DNA of 8,513 nt from JAIQFR01 sp041494445 (GTDB lineage: Bacteria > Acidobacteriota > Polarisedimenticolia > Polarisedimenticolales > JAIQFR01), in NCBI GenBank assembly GCA_041494445.1, contig JBGQAU010000101.1, forward strand, positions 1-8,513, given 5' to 3'. Position 1 is the first letter of the stretch; each line of letters starts with the position of its first letter. Positions 6,311-8,513 of the stretch are shown piece by piece. The position numbers and the translations under genes are program-made. The notes under the pieces were generated by a model. That model was not told the DNA's origin. It saw nothing but the letters and a program-made list of their open reading frames with translations, and searched no databases.

Positions 6311-8080
6311 TCAACGGCGGCGGAACGCCCGCTCGACATCGGCGAGCGGGAGCCGGAACAGGACCGGCCGGCCGTGAGGGCAGGTCGTCGGGCTGGAGCA
6401 ACGCATCAGCGCATGGAGCAGCTCTTGCATCTTCGCGTGCGAGAGCGGGTCGTGGGCCTTGATCGCCGCCCGGCACGCCGCGGTCGTGACGAGCCGGTGG
6501 CGCAGCGGCTCCGCCGCGGCCGTGGCCGACCGCGCACGAGCCGCCTCCCCGATCAGTTCCCGCAGAATCGCGGCCGCCTCGAGCCCCGCGACGACGGCGG
6601 GCACGCCGTCGATCCGGACCGTGTTTCCGCCGAAGGGCTCCACAAGGAATCCGAGCCGCCGGAACTCCTCGATCTCCTCCTCGAGGAGCCATCGTTCGTG
6701 GGGAGGCAGCTCGACCGCCACCGGGAACAGGAGGGGCTGGGTCTCGACACGGTTCGCCTCGGCCTCGCCGAGATAGCGCTCGAAGAGCACGCGCTCGTGG
6801 GCGGCGTGCTGGTCCACGATCACGAGTCCCTCCGCGTCTTCGGCGATCACGTAGGAATCACGGAACTGCGCCAGAGGAACGATGCCTTCCGGCTCGACGA
6901 GCCGGCTGCCCGCCAGCGCGCCGAACGCGGGTTCGGCCTCAGCGGCGGGGAGGGATGGGGCCAGGCCGGCCGGACTCCCGCCCGCGGCCGCCTCTCCCTC
7001 GTGCCGCTCGAGGTACCTCCCCACCGCTTCCGCGACCGCGGACCGGTCCGCCGTGGGATAGCTCGGCCGCAACTCGGCGAGGCGCGGCACCGCCTGGCCG
7101 CGCCCGAGGGCCGAAGCCACCGCGTCACGCACGAGGTCGTGGACCTCGCCGGCCCGCGTGAAGCGGACCTCGAGCTTCTGTGGGTGGACGTTGACGTCCA
7201 CCCCCGCCGGGTCGATGTCCACGAAGAGGATCACCGCCGGGTGGCGGTCGCGGGGAACGGTGTTGCCGTACGCCGCCGCCAGCGCGTGCGACAGCGTGCG
7301 GTCCTGGACGGCGCGACCGTTGACGAACAGGTACTGGGCGTCTTTCCGTGGTCCGGCGTCCGCGGGGCGGGCCGCGAGCCCGCGGGCGGTGGTTCCCCCA
7401 CGCTCGAGCCGGAAGGGCACGAATCGGTCCGCCGCGTCTTTGCCCAGGAGGCGAATCGTCCTTTCCTCGAGGCCGGGCGCCGGCGGGAGTTCGAGCAGCC
7501 GCCTGCCGCCGTGCTCGAGGCTGAAGCGCAGGGCGGGACGCGCGAGGGCGTGCCGCGTCAACACTCGGGCGACGTGCGAGAGCTCGGTCGCCTCCGACCT
7601 GAGGAACTTCCGGCGAGCCGGCACGTTGAAGAACAACGAGCCGACCTCGATCGAGGTCCCCCGCGACAGCGCCGCCTCTCTCACCGACAGGATTCGCCCG
7701 CCCCGCACCTCCACCTCGGTCCCCTCCCCGTCGCGGGCCGCGGTGCGCATCAGCAAGCGCGACACCGCGGCGATGCTCGGGAGCGCCTCACCCCGGAAGC
7801 CGAGGGTCGTGATGGCGTCGAGGTCCTCGGCGCGCGCGAGCTTGCTCGTCGCGTGGCGCTCAAGTGCCAGAAGCGCGTCGTCGCGGTCCATCCCGCAGCC
7901 GTCGTCGGTGACGCGGATGCTGCGTTTCCCGCCGTCCTCGAGAATCACCGCGACGGTCGAAGCTCCGGCGTCGATGGCGTTCTCGACCATCTCCTTCACG
8001 ACCGACGCCGGGCGCTCGACGACCTCTCCCGCGGCGATTCGGTTGATCAGAGAGTCGTCCAGCACTCGGATTCTCCCCAA
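6311..8080 (-). CDS. mutL: DNA mismatch repair endonuclease MutL
   Basis: MutL couples mismatch recognition by MutS to strand cleavage. With the start chosen here it has 589 residues, near the usual size. The N-terminal GHKL ATPase is complete: NRIAAGEVVERPASVVKE (13-30), ENAIDAGA with Glu33, DDGCGM (59-64), RHATSKL (75-81), TLGFRGEAL (92-100), and NVHPQK with Lys302. A low-complexity Ala/Pro linker (about 335-395) leads to a C-terminal dimerisation and endonuclease domain with DQHAAHE plus Glu434 (423-434), ACR (535-537) and CPHGRP (567-572). It is therefore the nicking type used where MutH is missing. The start is a TTG (8078-8080) preceded by a strong GGAGGGG (8084-8090); it begins MGRIRVLDDSLINRIAAGEV as orthologues do. 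The in-frame ATGs at 8125 and 8203 lack ribosome sites. Confidence 0.97.
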   Translation of the reverse strand: MGRIRVLDDSLINRIAAGEVVERPASVVKEMVENAIDAGASTVAVILEDGGKRSIRVTDDGCGMDRDDALLALERHATSKLARAEDLDAITTLGFRGEALPSIAAVSRLLMRTAARDGEGTEVEVRGGRILSVREAALSRGTSIEVGSLFFNVPARRKFLRSEATELSHVARVLTRHALARPALRFSLEHGGRRLLELPPAPGLEERTIRLLGKDAADRFVPFRLERGGTTARGLAARPADAGPRKDAQYLFVNGRAVQDRTLSHALAAAYGNTVPRDRHPAVILFVDIDPAGVDVNVHPQKLEVRFTRAGEVHDLVRDAVASALGRGQAVPRLAELRPSYPTADRSAVAEAVGRYLERHEGEAAAGGSPAGLAPSLPAAEAEPAFGALAGSRLVEPEGIVPLAQFRDSYVIAEDAEGLVIVDQHAAHERVLFERYLGEAEANRVETQPLLFPVAVELPPHERWLLEEEIEEFRRLGFLVEPFGGNTVRIDGVPAVVAGLEAAAILRELIGEAARARSATAAAEPLRHRLVTTAACRAAIKAHDPLSHAKMQELLHALMRCSSPTTCPHGRPVLFRLPLADVERAFRRR

Positions 8081-8360
8081 GATCCCCTCCGTTGCGGAAG
8101 CCGGAACGAGGCCCCGCCGGCGCATCGAGGCGCGCCATTCTTGCACAGCCGTCCCCCCGAGGTGCCAGGGCGGCGCGCCAAGAAGACGATCCAGGCAATC
8201 CATGTTAACTCTATGGAGTAACTAGCAGAACACCCAAAATGCAACCAACTGAAAGATAATGAGTTGCGAGCCCAATTCGGACTTGATTTGTATCTATTTA
8301 TTCGCCGGTCGGGCACGGGGGTTGCTCTATACGCGGCCGAGGGGGTTGGAGGAGCTGCCA
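8081..8360. promoter_or_regulatory. Divergent intergenic region, AT-rich in its right part
   Basis: No supported gene is seen in these 280 bases. Positions 8084-8090 carry the mutL ribosome site. From about 8204 to 8300 the sequence turns markedly more AT-rich than the rest of the window, which suits divergent promoters. TTGCGA at 8264-8269, TTGATT at 8283-8288 and CTATAC at 8327-8332 are weak promoter-like hexamers whose spacing does not pair well. An imperfect inverted repeat (GTTAaCTC / GAGTAAC, loop TATG) spans 8204-8222 and could be an operator. GGAGGAG at 8348-8354 stands 6 nt before the ATG at 8361. Confidence 0.4.
8204..8222. repeat. Imperfect inverted repeat in the divergent region
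   Basis: GTTA, one bulged A, CTC, a TATG loop and GAGTAAC form two 7-base arms. It sits at the left boundary of the AT-rich block, about 124 bp upstream of the mutL start. It is a candidate regulator binding site, but short repeats like this also occur by chance. Confidence 0.25.
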
Positions 8361-8513
8361 ATGTTGATCCCGCTGCTGCAGAAAGAGCTCTCGATCGACG
8401 ATTACGTGGATCATGAGGAAGAGTGCAGGCTGGGAGCGCTCCTCGCCGATCCGAAAAGCGACAGCCAGGAAGAGAAGCTCTACACGAAGGAGGTCAGCTT
8501 CATCGTTCAGAAC
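8361..8513 (+). CDS. 5' part of a sigma-70-like (region 3.2/4) gene, cut by the window end
   Basis: An ATG preceded by GGAGGAG (8348-8354, 6-nt spacing) opens a frame that runs off the window after 51 codons. Residues 10-51 (from LSIDDYVDHEEECRLGALL to ADPKSDSQEEKL and beyond) align without gaps to the remembered sigma-70 consensus between regions 3 and 4: S-x-D, an acidic EE pair, R/K-L-G, a D three to five residues later, then S-x-EE. That stretch normally sits in the middle of a sigma factor just before the region 4 helix-turn-helix. Here it lies at the N-terminus, and regions 1 and 2 are not encoded upstream. The frame stays open back to an ATG at 8259, but the extra 34 residues do not resemble sigma region 2 or 3. 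It may be a short sigma region 4 protein, a truncated gene, or a chance resemblance. Confidence 0.5.
   Translation, partial: MLIPLLQKELSIDDYVDHEEECRLGALLADPKSDSQEEKLYTKEVSFIVQN

Noticed and set aside
4171..6462. 763-codon open frame on the plus strand
   Set aside because: It overlaps the 485-residue protein in another frame, then antisense transglycosylase and mutL sequence. Its arginine/glycine-rich translation is typical of a shadow frame.
8081..8203. Upstream ATGs of mutL at 8125 and 8203
   Set aside because: Neither has a ribosome site, the added residues are not seen in MutL proteins, and the TTG at 8080 has GGAGGGG directly upstream.
5675..8221. 848-codon open frame on the plus strand
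   Set aside because: It is antisense to mutL and the transglycosylase gene, both of which have unmistakable family motifs. Long stop-free antisense frames are expected in GC-rich DNA, and the translation has no recognisable domain.
8259..8360. Upstream ATG at 8259 as start of the right-edge gene
   Set aside because: The frame is open, but the extra 34 residues show no sigma similarity and lie over the AT-rich promoter-like block. The ATG at 8361 has a strong SD.
1..8513. CRISPR arrays, tRNA or rRNA genes, toxin-antitoxin pairs, phage genes
   Set aside because: I looked for regularly spaced repeats, cloverleaf-like segments and small adjacent gene pairs on both strands and found none.

Overview
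This is a GC-rich (roughly 70% by eye) stretch of a bacterial chromosome. Short gaps, SD-preceded ATG, GTG and TTG starts, an L32-YceD pair and an endonuclease-type MutL identify it as bacterial. The DUF4388/J-like/TPR protein, the lytic transglycosylase with an N-terminal small beta domain, and the alanine/arginine-rich codon use suggest an uncultured Acidobacteriota- or Myxococcota-like organism. No rRNA or marker gene is present to settle the phylum, so this is inference.

Layout from left to right. Bases 1-163 hold no gene, but contain a weak hairpin behind rpmF and a REP/RAYT-end-like motif. On the minus strand, yceD (409-930) then rpmF (164-346) form the usual L32 operon, driven by an almost perfect sigma-70 promoter at 952-979. 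Still on the minus strand, 1028-2515 encodes a cytoplasmic DUF4388, J-like and TPR protein. A short divergent promoter region (2516-2618) separates it from a plus-strand, translationally coupled gene pair: an exported TPR protein (2619-4103) and a membrane-anchored or exported protein of unknown function (4100-5557). That pair converges, with only 5 bp between stop codons, on a minus-strand mutL (6311-8080) and lytic transglycosylase (5563-6243) pair. A 280-bp gap, AT-rich in its distal half, follows. The right edge carries the start of a plus-strand gene (from 8361) whose first 51 residues resemble the region 3.2 to region 4 linker of sigma-70 factors.

The genes serve translation and cell-envelope precursor supply (L32/YceD), DNA mismatch repair (MutL), peptidoglycan turnover (transglycosylase) and protein-protein scaffolding (the TPR and DUF4388 proteins). 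I see no CRISPR array, tRNA, rRNA, integrase, toxin-antitoxin pair or phage gene. Most of the window is ordinary housekeeping sequence. The parts most worth a second look are the sigma-like fragment at the right edge, the coupled TPR/unknown pair, and the DUF4388 protein whose J-like region lacks HPD.
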